From Cellulomonas sp. SG140 (GTDB taxonomy: Bacteria > Actinomycetota > Actinomycetes > Actinomycetales > Cellulomonadaceae): DNA of 64,000 bases. The stretch lies in the NCBI RefSeq assembly GCF_025770785.1, contig NZ_JANZLA010000005.1, positions 252,146-316,145 of the forward strand, in the 5' to 3' direction. The translations under genes and the position numbers were made by a program. Below the pieces are notes generated by a model. That model had not been told where the DNA came from. It made no database searches and was given only the letters and a program-made list of their open reading frames with translations. Positions 1 through 7,938 of this stretch are shown here, in pieces. The stretch's first letter is position 1. Each line of letters opens with the position of its first letter.

Positions 1-347
1 GCACCGTCGACCCCGGCGGCCAGCCGCTCCGCCGCGGCGTCCATGGCCACCTGCGTGGCGCCGACGCCGGTCCGCCGCTCCAGGTGCGCGTGCACCGACT
101 CGTCCGGTCGCCGCTCGATCTCCTGCGCGAGGAAGCCCAGCTGGGCGTGGGTGGGCGACACCGACACGGTCCCTGCGTCGGGCCGACGCTCGCCGGCGAG
201 GATGCGCAGCAGCGTGGACTTGCCGGCGCCGTTGGGCCCGACGAGCCCGACGACGTCACCTGGCGCGACGACGAGGTCGACCCCCGAGAACAGCTCGCGA
301 TCGCCGAAGCCGGCGGCCACCCCCTTGGCCTGCACGGTCGCGCTCAT
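1..347 (-). CDS. ABC-F family ATP-binding protein (N-terminal part, cut by window edge)
   Basis: The visible 115 residues are the start of a cytoplasmic ABC ATPase. A Walker A motif (GPNGAGKST) lies near residue 37. It is followed by a LAGERRPDAG segment and the LGFLAQEIERRPD stretch that fits ABC-F proteins, which carry two nucleotide-binding domains and no membrane segments and usually act on ribosomes. The ATG at 347 fits the N-terminus of the family. The signature motif, Walker B and second domain lie left of the window, so the subclass (housekeeping or antibiotic resistance) cannot be told. It diverges from the aldolase gene across 205 bases. The family call is firm and the exact function is open. 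Confidence 0.85.
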   Translation of the reverse strand, partial: MSATVQAKGVAAGFGDRELFSGVDLVVAPGDVVGLVGPNGAGKSTLLRILAGERRPDAGTVSVSPTHAQLGFLAQEIERRPDESVHAHLERRTGVGATQVAMDAAAERLAAGVDG

Positions 348-552
348 GCCGAGGATTGTCCGGCAGGGCCGGCGTGAACCCCGAACGGATTCCTGGCGCG
401 AGCGGTCGATGGAGGACGGGCCGGCGTCGGCACGGGTTCCGCCGGCCGGCACTGGCCCCCGCCCGGCGGGCGGAGAAGACTGGCAGCAGGCGCCGCCTCA
501 CCGGTGAGCGAGTCGCCGGGCCGTCGTCGGGCAGCGCCGCGATGGAGGGGTC

Positions 553-1434
553 ATGAGCACGGAACAGCTCCAGCAGATGGCCACGGGCCGCGGCTTCATC
601 GCCGCCCTGGACCAGAGCGGCGGCTCCACCCCCGGTGCGCTCAAGCGGTACGGCATCGAGACGTGGGCCGACGACGCGCAGATGTTCGAGCTGGTGCACG
701 CGATGCGCTCGCGGATCATCACCAGCCGGGTGTTCGGCGGCGACCGCATCGTCGGCGCGATCCTGTTCGACCGCACGATGGAGAGCCAGATCGGCGGCAT
801 GGGCGCCGCCGAGTACCTGTGGCAGGTCAAGCACGTCGCACCGTTCCTCAAGGTGGACAAGGGGCTGGTGGACGAGGCCGACGGCGTGCGGCTGATGAAG
901 CCGATCCCGGACCTCGACGACGCGCTGAGCAGGGCGAACGGGCACGGGGTGTTCGGCACCAAGATGCGCTCGCTCGTCGTGCAGGCCGACAAGGGCGGCG
1001 TCGCGGCGATCGTCGACCAGCAGCTCGAGCTGGCGCAGCGCATCCTCGCGGCGGGGCTGATGCCGATCGTCGAGCCGGAGGTGGACATCCACAGCCCGAC
1101 GAAGGGTCAGGCGGAGGACGTGCTCCGCTCGGCGCTGCACGACGGGCTCGACCGGCTGCCGACGGACGCCAAGGTGATGCTCAAGCTGACGCTGCCCGAC
1201 CAGGACGGCTGGTGGACGCCGCTCGTCGAGCACCCGCACGTGCTGCGCGTCGCGGCGCTGTCCGGCGGCTACACCCGTGCGGAGGCGGTGCAGCGGCTGG
1301 CGCGGCAGCCGGGGGTGATCGCCAGCTTCTCGCGGGCGCTGACCGAGGGCCTGACGGCGCAGCAGTCCGACGACGAGTTCGACGCGGTGCTCGACGGCTC
1401 CATCCAGGCGATCTACGACGCGTCGCTGACCTGA
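553..1434 (+). CDS. fda: Class I fructose-bisphosphate aldolase
   Basis: This enzyme reversibly cleaves fructose 1,6-bisphosphate into dihydroxyacetone phosphate and glyceraldehyde 3-phosphate in glycolysis and gluconeogenesis. The 293 residues follow the short bacterial class I type (about 296 in Staphylococcus aureus). The N-terminal GFIAALDQSGGSTP motif, FLKVDKGL near residue 98 and VMLKLTLP are all present. In VMLKLTLP, Lys211 is the expected Schiff-base lysine. SGGY and ASFSRAL near the C-terminus match the phosphate-binding part of the family. A GGAGGGG ribosome-binding site stands just before the ATG. The gene is alone on its strand and is followed by a strong hairpin. Confidence 0.95.
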   Translation: MSTEQLQQMATGRGFIAALDQSGGSTPGALKRYGIETWADDAQMFELVHAMRSRIITSRVFGGDRIVGAILFDRTMESQIGGMGAAEYLWQVKHVAPFLKVDKGLVDEADGVRLMKPIPDLDDALSRANGHGVFGTKMRSLVVQADKGGVAAIVDQQLELAQRILAAGLMPIVEPEVDIHSPTKGQAEDVLRSALHDGLDRLPTDAKVMLKLTLPDQDGWWTPLVEHPHVLRVAALSGGYTRAEAVQRLARQPGVIASFSRALTEGLTAQQSDDEFDAVLDGSIQAIYDASLT

Positions 1435-1484
1435 GCCGCGGGCCGGGAGGCCCGCCCGGGACGCCCGCCGGGGGCCGACCGCAC

Positions 1485-1518
1485 GGCGCCGTCGTCGCGA
1501 CACGCCGGCGACGGCGCC
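1485..1518 (+). terminator. Hairpin terminator after the aldolase gene
   Basis: GGCGCCGTCG at 1485-1494 pairs perfectly with CGACGGCGCC at 1509-1518, and a few more inner pairs are possible. No T-run follows, as is usual in GC-rich actinobacteria. It lies 50 bases after the aldolase stop. Confidence 0.6.
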
Positions 1519-1525
1519 ACGCTCG

Positions 1526-1545
1526 TTCTCAGAATCCTCTGAGAA
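1526..1545. promoter_or_regulatory. Inverted repeat upstream of the FMN-binding gene
   Basis: TTCTCAG (1526-1532) and CTGAGAA (1539-1545) form a perfect 7-base inverted repeat around AATCCT. The same stretch also reads as two direct copies of T(C/G)AGAATC. It lies between the aldolase terminator and the first start codons of the next gene, which is where an operator would be expected. The binding protein is unknown. Confidence 0.45.
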
Positions 1546-1620
1546 TCGGCTGGTGCCGTGGGGCCCCATGACGACGAGCGCGCCGACCCCGACCGGCGCA
1601 GCACGCCCGGCGACCGTCCG

Positions 1621-2268
1621 ATGACGCCGCCGTCGCGCGGCTCCGCCCTGTACGCCGCGACGCTGGTCACCATCGGTGCGGCGGCCGGCGTGCGGTTCTT
1701 CACCACGACGCCGGACCTGCGCGCGACCGCCGCGCACGGCGCCGCCACGGGCGCACCGGTCACGGCGGCGGCCGTCGCCACACCGTCGTCCACGCCGACG
1801 GCGACCGGCAGCAGCCTCAGCTGGGGCCGCGGGCCGCACCCGTCGGCCACGCCGTCGCCGACCCCGTCGCGCACGCCGACCGTCCCTACCCAGCGACCGT
1901 CCCCGACCGCGACCCCGACGGCGACCCGCACCACCGCGCCCGTGCCCGCGCCGAAGCCCGCCGCCCCGGCTCCCGCACCACCGCCGCCCGCACCGGTGAC
2001 CACCGTGGTGGTCGGCTCCACCGTCCAGACCCCGTACGGCCCCGTGCAGGTGCAGGTGACGTTCACCGGCACCGCGATCACCGCGGCGCAGGCGCTGCAG
2101 GCACCGTCCGGTGGCTACAGCAGCCAGGTCAGCTCGTTCTCCGTCCCGGTGCTGTCCCGCGAGGCGGTCGCGGCCGGCTCGGCGAACATCGCGGCGGTGT
2201 CCGGGGCGTCCTACACGTCCGCCGGGTACAAGCAGTCGCTGCAGTACGCCATCGACCACCGCGGCTGA
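1621..2268 (+). CDS. FMN-binding domain membrane-anchored protein
   Basis: The protein has an N-terminal hydrophobic segment (about residues 8-24), then roughly 100 residues rich in Thr, Pro and Ser forming an extracellular linker. A C-terminal FMN_bind domain of about 85 residues starts near VVGSTVQTPYG. Domains of this family usually carry FMN attached covalently by ApbE to a Ser/Thr in an SGA(S/T) motif; here the motif is SGASYTS near the C-terminus. This suggests an electron-transfer role at the membrane. I chose the ATG at 1621 because a hydrophobic segment follows it closely. An in-frame GTG at 1558 would add 21 polar residues. A short upstream reading frame ends in an ATGA overlap with this start. 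The gene converges on the GH63-like gene with 7 bases between stops. Confidence 0.8.
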   Translation: MTPPSRGSALYAATLVTIGAAAGVRFFTTTPDLRATAAHGAATGAPVTAAAVATPSSTPTATGSSLSWGRGPHPSATPSPTPSRTPTVPTQRPSPTATPTATRTTAPVPAPKPAAPAPAPPPPAPVTTVVVGSTVQTPYGPVQVQVTFTGTAITAAQALQAPSGGYSSQVSSFSVPVLSREAVAAGSANIAAVSGASYTSAGYKQSLQYAIDHRG

Positions 2269-2275
2269 CGCAGGC

Positions 2276-4075
2276 TCAGCGGACCGCCTCGCGCGCCAGC
2301 ACCAGGTAGCAGCTGGCCGTCCATGTGTACGCCCGGTCGCGCAGCCCCTCGCCGGTCAGCGCGTCGAAGTTCTCCGCGAACCCGTGCGCCTCGCACAGCC
2401 GTCGGAACCGCGTGCTCACCTCGTCGGCCAGCTCGTCCCGGCCGGCCCGGCGCAGGCCGTCGACCAGGAGCATCGTCGACGGCGCCCAGATGGGACCGCG
2501 CCAGTAGCCGTCCGCCTCGTACTGCGGCGAGTCGGGCCGCTCGGTGGCCGGTCCCCACGGTGTGAGGAACGCGTCGAGCTGCTCGACCACGGCGTCGACG
2601 ACGTCCGTCGGCAGGTGGTCGGCGGCCAGCAGCGCGAGGTGGGGGAGCAGGCTGGTGCTGCTGCTGGCGCGGCCCGATCCGGGGTTCCGGGCCACCAGGG
2701 CCGAGCCGGTCCACAGCTGGTCCACCAGCGCTGCGGCGAGCCGGTCGCGCAGGGCCGCCCACTGCGCGCCGTCGCCGGTCTGCGTCGCACCGGGCTGCGA
2801 CGCCGACCTCAGCTCGTCGGCCAACCCCGCCAGCACGTCGAGCTGCACCACCAGGAACGCCGCGAGGTCCGGCGCCTCCACCACCCGGTCCGCGTCGAAC
2901 ATCGTCGCGTTGTCCCAGCCGCTGTCGTTGCCGTGCTGGTAGTGCGGCAGCACGTGCCCCGGCACCCGCCGGGACGTCAGCCAGAAGTCCGTCCACCGGA
3001 CCAGCGCGTCGTACAGCTGCCGGAGCGTCGCGGCGTCCAGCGGTTCGGCGAGCGCGGCGCGCAGCCGGGCGACGGCCCAGCCGTGGATCGGCGGCTTGAC
3101 GAAGTTGTGCAGCACCTCGGAGTGCGTCACCGAGTCCGGCAGCGCGCCGGAGGCGTCCTGGTGGTCGAACGGCAGCAGCAGCTGGTCGAGCGCCTCCGCC
3201 GGTCGGCCCGGCGCGAGGGCCAGCGCGTTGAAGCAGTGGTCCCAGCTCCACACCTTGTCCATCCAGTGCTTGGACATCAGCACGGCCTCGCGGCCCAGGA
3301 ACCCGGCGGGCCGCACGGTGGCGGACCACATCACGTACGCCGCGAGGGCGGCGGCGGGCGTCGAGCCGTCGCGCCACGGCGCCACCTGGTCGAGGTAGGT
3401 GGCGAAGTCGTGGGCGCTCGTCGTGACGACGTCGTCGAACGTCCGCCGCCGCCGGTAGGGGGGTCGGGCCGTCTCCAGCTCCTCGACGACGAGCTCCCAC
3501 TCGTCGCCGGCCACGGTCACGGTGCGGGTGGCCTCGCCCAGCGCCTCGGCACCGAGCACGTCCAGCTCGCCGCTCAGCGCGGTGATGCGGTAGCGGCGCC
3601 CCGTCTCGTACGACGTCAGCACGGCCGAGCCGTCGATCGGGTCGCGGAACAGGTACAGGCCGGTGAACGAGGTCAGTGACGAGCTGGGGTCGGCGAGCAC
3701 CAGCCCGAGCCCCCGACCCCGCAGCCGCACCGTGTCGACCGACTCGAAGGCCGCCTCGACGGTGCCCGCCGCGCCGCCCGTGGCGGCGGTGGCCGCGTCC
3801 CCCGCACCAGCACCGTCCGCCGTCCACGTCAGCACCCCCGGCGTCGCGGTCAGCGCCGTCGCGACCCGCTCGCCGGCGATCGTCGGCACCAGCCGCAGCA
3901 CGGGGTGCATACCGGTCTGGTGGGACACCAGGTGCACGTCGTCGGCCCGCTGGTGCAACCCGATCACCGGGGACAGGTCGAGCCAGGAGCCGCGCCGGCT
4001 GAACGGCACCTCCCGCACGTCGAACAGCGGGCCGGCGGACACCCCCGCGACCGCGGGACTCGTCGCGGCGCTCAT
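2276..4075 (-). CDS. GH63-like (trehalase/debranching-type fold) glycoside hydrolase
   Basis: This 599-residue protein has no signal peptide, so it probably acts in the cytoplasm on an imported sugar. The N-terminal third looks like a beta-sandwich. The C-terminal two thirds fit an (alpha/alpha)6 barrel, with KVWSWDHCFNALAL near residue 273, NDSGWDNATMF near 385 and YWRGPIWAPSTMLL near 515. The WSWDH, SGWDN and YWRGPIW blocks are typical of family GH63 and its MGH1-like relatives, including glucosyl- and mannosylglycerate hydrolases and oligosaccharide glucosidases. The substrate cannot be read from sequence. Its ATG overlaps the GH127 stop (ATGA), making it the last gene of the lacI operon. 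Confidence 0.8.
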   Translation of the reverse strand: MSAATSPAVAGVSAGPLFDVREVPFSRRGSWLDLSPVIGLHQRADDVHLVSHQTGMHPVLRLVPTIAGERVATALTATPGVLTWTADGAGAGDAATAATGGAAGTVEAAFESVDTVRLRGRGLGLVLADPSSSLTSFTGLYLFRDPIDGSAVLTSYETGRRYRITALSGELDVLGAEALGEATRTVTVAGDEWELVVEELETARPPYRRRRTFDDVVTTSAHDFATYLDQVAPWRDGSTPAAALAAYVMWSATVRPAGFLGREAVLMSKHWMDKVWSWDHCFNALALAPGRPAEALDQLLLPFDHQDASGALPDSVTHSEVLHNFVKPPIHGWAVARLRAALAEPLDAATLRQLYDALVRWTDFWLTSRRVPGHVLPHYQHGNDSGWDNATMFDADRVVEAPDLAAFLVVQLDVLAGLADELRSASQPGATQTGDGAQWAALRDRLAAALVDQLWTGSALVARNPGSGRASSSTSLLPHLALLAADHLPTDVVDAVVEQLDAFLTPWGPATERPDSPQYEADGYWRGPIWAPSTMLLVDGLRRAGRDELADEVSTRFRRLCEAHGFAENFDALTGEGLRDRAYTWTASCYLVLAREAVR

Positions 4076-6018
4076 CGGACCGGCAGCCAGACGCGCATCT
4101 CACCGGGTTCGCGTTCGGCCCACCGGTGGTAGGCGATCAGGGGCAGCTCGAGGCGTCCACCCTGGTCACCGGCCTGCGTGCCGTCGTAGGGCCAGGTGCG
4201 GTCGGCCGGCGGCACCACGGTTGCGGCGACGGTGACCCGCTCGTCCCGACGGGTCGGCGCCACGGAGGCGTCGACGACCAGGTCGGCCAGGTCGATCCCG
4301 GCCGGCACGTCGGTCTGCTCGGCGCACAGCACCAGCGGCCCTGCCTCGACCGCGACGCAGCCGCGGACCGCGTCGATCCGCCGGTCGGGCCAGGTCAGCC
4401 GGGGGGAGACGTCGAGCCGGAGCGTCAGCTCGTCACCGGGCCGCAGCACGCGCACGACCGAGACCGACCGCCGCCCCTCGGCACCCAGTGGCCCCTCCGG
4501 CGTGGTGAGGACCGCGTCCGGGCTCCAGGCCGGCACCCGGAACGTCAGCGTGACCGGCGTGGCGGGCGCCTCGACGACACGCACCACCACGGCACCGTCG
4601 TCCGGGTAGGCCGTCTCGACGTCCAGCGCCAGCACGGTCCCGTCCTCGAGCACGGTGCGGATGCGGCCGCTCGCGTACTGCAGCAGCACCAGCTCCTGGC
4701 CGCGGACGGCTGCGGCGTAGGTGTGCCAGCTGGCGAGCGTCCGGGCGACGTTGGTGGGGCAGCACGAGACGTCGAACCACGCCGCGCGGCTGCCGCCCTC
4801 GGCACGCGGACTCACCTGGTCGTCGTCGGACGGCTGACCCGCCGCCCGCAGGTGCAGGGGGTTGGCGTAGAAGAAGGCGCGCCCGTCCGATCGCGGGGAG
4901 GTGGCGACGACGTTGTACGACGTGCGCTCGATCAGGTCGGCGTACCGCATGTCACCGCTGGCCAGGAACAGCCGCCAGGACACCATCGTCGACGCGATCC
5001 CCGCACAGGTCTCGCAGTACGCGCGGTCCGGTGACAGCTCCCAGTCCTCACCGAACCCCTCGTCCTGGTGCCGGCTGCCCATGCCGCCGGTCAGGTAGGT
5101 CCGCCGGGCCACGGAGCGCTCCCACTGCCGGACGACGGCGTCGACCAGCTCGTCGTCCGCGGTGTCGACACCGACGTCGACGGCGGCTGCCGCGAGGTAC
5201 AGCGCCCGGACCGCGTGCCCGCGCCACACGTCGGCCTCGCGGATCGGCACGTCGTCCTGGAAGTACGCCCGGCCCAGCGGGATGTCGGCGAGGGTGCCGT
5301 GGCCCCGGCGCTCGAGGAACAGCCGTGCCTGCTCGGTGTACCGGGGCTCGTCCAGCGCCCGACCCAGCTCGGCGAGGCCGACCTCGATCTCCGGGTGGCC
5401 GCAGATGCCCTGCAGGCCATCGGTGCCGAACGTCGCGCACACGTGGTCGGCAGCCCGCCGCGCCGCCGCGACCAGGGCGTCCGCACCGTGGGTCCGCAGC
5501 CGGGCGACCGCCGCCTGCAGCAGGTGGCCGGTGCAGTACAGCTCGTGACCCATCTCCAGGTCGGAGTACCGCGGTGCCTGGCCGGCGTGGCCGTAGCAGG
5601 TGTTGAGGTACCCGTCGTCGTCCTGCGCCCGCACCACCCGCGCGGTCAGCCGCTGGAAGGCCGCCTCCGCCCGGACGTCCCCGGTGCGCCCGGACTCCCA
5701 CGCCAGTGCTTCGAGCAGCTTGTAGACCTCCGAGTCGGAGAACTGCCAGCCCGGCCGCTCCGCCCCGGCGGTGCTTCCCTCGGCGACCCGGTCGAAGTTG
5801 GCCAGCCAGCCCAGTCGGCCCATCCAGCGCTCGCAGTGCTCGAGCGTCGCATCGGCGTTGGTGCGCTGCAGCCCGGCCCAGAAGCCGTCGGTCAGGGCCA
5901 CCTCGTGCAGGCCGAGCGGACGCAGCGCCCCACGGGCGGGCACCACCGGTCGGCCGCCCGTGGGGTCGAGCCGCCCGCTGAGGCCGGCGCGGTCGGCGTC
6001 GACGAGGTCCGAGGTCAT
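4072..6018 (-). CDS. GH127 beta-L-arabinofuranosidase (DUF1680 type)
   Basis: The predicted role is release of beta-L-arabinofuranose from arabino-oligosaccharides in the cytoplasm; no signal peptide is seen. At 648 residues it matches the usual length of about 650. The GH127 zinc and catalytic signature is intact: YCETCAG near residue 336 (Glu and Cys zinc ligands) and VSCCPTN near 418, where the paired cysteines supply the nucleophile and a zinc ligand. The residue before the first block, in HQDEGFGEDWELSPDR, contains the expected acidic residue. The ATG at 6018 is preferred because an ACGGAG site precedes it. A longer frame upstream adds only basic, unstructured residues. Related families act on other sugars, so the exact linkage is inference. 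Confidence 0.87.
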   Translation of the reverse strand: MTSDLVDADRAGLSGRLDPTGGRPVVPARGALRPLGLHEVALTDGFWAGLQRTNADATLEHCERWMGRLGWLANFDRVAEGSTAGAERPGWQFSDSEVYKLLEALAWESGRTGDVRAEAAFQRLTARVVRAQDDDGYLNTCYGHAGQAPRYSDLEMGHELYCTGHLLQAAVARLRTHGADALVAAARRAADHVCATFGTDGLQGICGHPEIEVGLAELGRALDEPRYTEQARLFLERRGHGTLADIPLGRAYFQDDVPIREADVWRGHAVRALYLAAAAVDVGVDTADDELVDAVVRQWERSVARRTYLTGGMGSRHQDEGFGEDWELSPDRAYCETCAGIASTMVSWRLFLASGDMRYADLIERTSYNVVATSPRSDGRAFFYANPLHLRAAGQPSDDDQVSPRAEGGSRAAWFDVSCCPTNVARTLASWHTYAAAVRGQELVLLQYASGRIRTVLEDGTVLALDVETAYPDDGAVVVRVVEAPATPVTLTFRVPAWSPDAVLTTPEGPLGAEGRRSVSVVRVLRPGDELTLRLDVSPRLTWPDRRIDAVRGCVAVEAGPLVLCAEQTDVPAGIDLADLVVDASVAPTRRDERVTVAATVVPPADRTWPYDGTQAGDQGGRLELPLIAYHRWAEREPGEMRVWLPVR

Positions 6019-6105
6019 GGGTGCAGAGCTCCGTTGTCGAGATGAGGGCACGGTGAGGGCACGAGCGGGCACGCCCCGGCGCGGCCGGGCGCCCACCTGA
6101 GCCGG

Positions 6106-6921
6106 TCAGTCCTTGATGGCGCCGGCGACCACGCCCGCGGCGACGTACCGCTGGGCGACCACCAGGAGGATCGCGGCCGGGATCGAGGCGATCACCGCGG
6201 TGGCCATGATCGAGTTCCACTCGGTGGTGTTGTTGCCGATGTACTTGTAGATGCCGAGCGTGATCGGGATCAGCCGGCCGTTCCGGTCGATGGTCGACGC
6301 GAAGATGAAGTCGGACCACGCCCACAGGAAGGCGAACAACGACACCGTGATCGCCGAGTTCCGGCTGATCGGCATGACGATCGACTGGAACATCCGCCAC
6401 GTCCCGGCGCCGTCGATGCGGGCGGCCTGCATCAGCTCGTTCGGGATCCCGCTCATGAAGGCGGTGAACAGCAGCACGCCGAACGGCACCGCCACCGTCG
6501 AGTCGGCGACGATCAGGCCCCAGACGGTGTTGAGCATCCCGGCCTTGAGGTAGATGACGTAGAACCCCATCGACATCACCACGGCGGGGATCATCTGCAC
6601 CACCAGCAGCACGAAGTTCAGCGCGCCGGCGCCGCGCGGCCGCAGCTTGGCCAGCGAGTACCCCGCCGGTGCCGCGATGGCCACGGTCAGCACCACGCAG
6701 CCGAGGCCCACCAGGAGGCTGGTGCCGAGCGCGGGCAGCTGCTGCCGGAACACTGCCTGGTACCCCTCGACCGTCGGGTCCCAGGGGAACCAGTGCGGCG
6801 GTGTCGCCCGCATGTCCGACGTCTTGGTGAACGAGACGTTCAGCATCCAGTAGACGGGGAACAGCATGACCGCGGTCAGGACCACGCCGACCGCCGTCCG
6901 CCAGCCGCTGCGCCTGCTCAT
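6106..6921 (-). CDS. Carbohydrate ABC transporter permease (MalG type)
   Basis: This is a 271-residue inner-membrane permease with about six transmembrane segments. The loop ELMQAARIDGAGTWRMFQSIVMPIS, near residue 180, is the EAA motif that contacts the ATPase. The ATG at 6921 overlaps the stop of the preceding permease gene (ATGA), so the two should be translated together as a heterodimer. The frame extends far upstream without a stop, but that part is the shadow of the neighbouring gene. The family imports mono- or oligosaccharides with a separate binding protein. The matching ATPase is not in this operon, so a shared MsiK/MalK-like ATPase encoded elsewhere is likely. Confidence 0.93.
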   Translation of the reverse strand: MSRRSGWRTAVGVVLTAVMLFPVYWMLNVSFTKTSDMRATPPHWFPWDPTVEGYQAVFRQQLPALGTSLLVGLGCVVLTVAIAAPAGYSLAKLRPRGAGALNFVLLVVQMIPAVVMSMGFYVIYLKAGMLNTVWGLIVADSTVAVPFGVLLFTAFMSGIPNELMQAARIDGAGTWRMFQSIVMPISRNSAITVSLFAFLWAWSDFIFASTIDRNGRLIPITLGIYKYIGNNTTEWNSIMATAVIASIPAAILLVVAQRYVAAGVVAGAIKD

Positions 6922-7895
6922 GACTGCTTCTCCTGCCGGCGCTGGAGGTAGAGGTACACGAACCCGAACACCAGCGCGATGACGATGAGGACGTTGCCGA
7001 TGGATGCGGCCGGTGAGAACGCGGGCTGGCCGGTGCCGAACGCCTGCCGGTAGGACCAGGTGGCGAAGGTGGTCGAGGCGTCCGCCGGACCCCCCTTGGT
7101 CATGATCCAGATGATGTCGACGACCTTCAGCGTGTAGATCAGGCCGAGGAGGATCGTCACCGCGGACACGGGGCGCAGCAGGGGGAACGTGATCCGCCGG
7201 AACTGCTGCCAGCCGTTGGCACCGTCCAAGGACGCGGCCTCGTACAGCTCCCCGGGGATGTTCTGCAGGCCCGAGTACAGGATCACCAGGTTGAACGGGA
7301 TCCCGAGCCAGATGTTGGCGATGATCACCGACCACAGCACCCACTGCGGCGAGGTGAGCCAGTTGATCTGGCTGCCGCCGAACGCCTTGATCACCGAGTT
7401 GACGATGCCGTTGTCGCTGTTGAGCATCCATGCCCACGACGAGCCGGAGACGATCAGCGGCAGCAGCCACGGCACCAGGAACATGCCGCGCAGCACGCCG
7501 TTGAGCCGGAAGCTGGTACGGAAGAACACCGCCAGCGCCAACCCGATCGTGTACTGGAACAGGATCGACAGCAGCACGAAGAGAGCCGTGTTCACGGCCG
7601 CCTTCGCGAACGTGCTGGAGGCGACGATGTCCGAGTAGTTCTTCAGGCCCACCCAGGCGGCGTTGCCCTGGACGAAGGCCCGCGGCGTGTAGTCGTGCAG
7701 GCTCAGGTCGATGTTCCGGTACAGCGGGTACGCGTAGAACACGACGAGGTACACGATCAGCGGGGCGATGAACGCGAACGCCGCCCACCGGGTGCTGGCG
7801 GCGGGCCGACGGTCCGGCCGGACGGCAGGTGCGCCCGTGCGGGTCGCACCTGCCGTCCGTGCCGTCGTCCCGACCGTGGTGGTCAGGGATTCCAT
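6918..7895 (-). CDS. Sugar ABC transporter permease (MalF type)
   Basis: This 325-residue membrane protein pairs with the downstream permease. It has a basic, Thr/Ala-rich cytoplasmic N-terminus, then a hydrophobic segment (FIAPLIVYLVVFYAYPLY) and further transmembrane helices. The EAA loop ELYEAASLDGANGWQQFRRITFPLLRP is near residue 215. It starts 43 bases after the solute-binding protein stop. The coding DNA just after the start contains a perfect 14-base inverted repeat (7820-7858), which encodes the variable N-terminal tail and could damp expression relative to the binding protein. The substrate is probably the same oligosaccharide that the two glycosidases cut. Confidence 0.93.
   Translation of the reverse strand: MESLTTTVGTTARTAGATRTGAPAVRPDRRPAASTRWAAFAFIAPLIVYLVVFYAYPLYRNIDLSLHDYTPRAFVQGNAAWVGLKNYSDIVASSTFAKAAVNTALFVLLSILFQYTIGLALAVFFRTSFRLNGVLRGMFLVPWLLPLIVSGSSWAWMLNSDNGIVNSVIKAFGGSQINWLTSPQWVLWSVIIANIWLGIPFNLVILYSGLQNIPGELYEAASLDGANGWQQFRRITFPLLRPVSAVTILLGLIYTLKVVDIIWIMTKGGPADASTTFATWSYRQAFGTGQPAFSPAASIGNVLIVIALVFGFVYLYLQRRQEKQS
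7820..7858 (-). promoter_or_regulatory. Stable intra-operon hairpin at the start of the permease gene
   Basis: GGACGGCAGGTGCG (7820-7833) is perfectly complementary to CGCACCTGCCGTCC (7845-7858), with an 11-base loop. It begins 37 bases inside the permease gene. In sugar operons, a stable stem between the binding-protein and permease genes often protects the upstream message or reduces permease output. That role is inferred here. Confidence 0.5.
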
Positions 7896-7938
7896 GAGGA
7901 CAGTCCTTGCGTCGTGCCTGGTCAGCCGCGACCGGGCG

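Noticed and set aside
256..2259. Long minus-strand open frame (667 codons) over the aldolase and FMN-binding genes
   Set aside because: Composition is Arg/Gly-rich without any domain, and the plus-strand aldolase is certain; it is a high-GC shadow frame.
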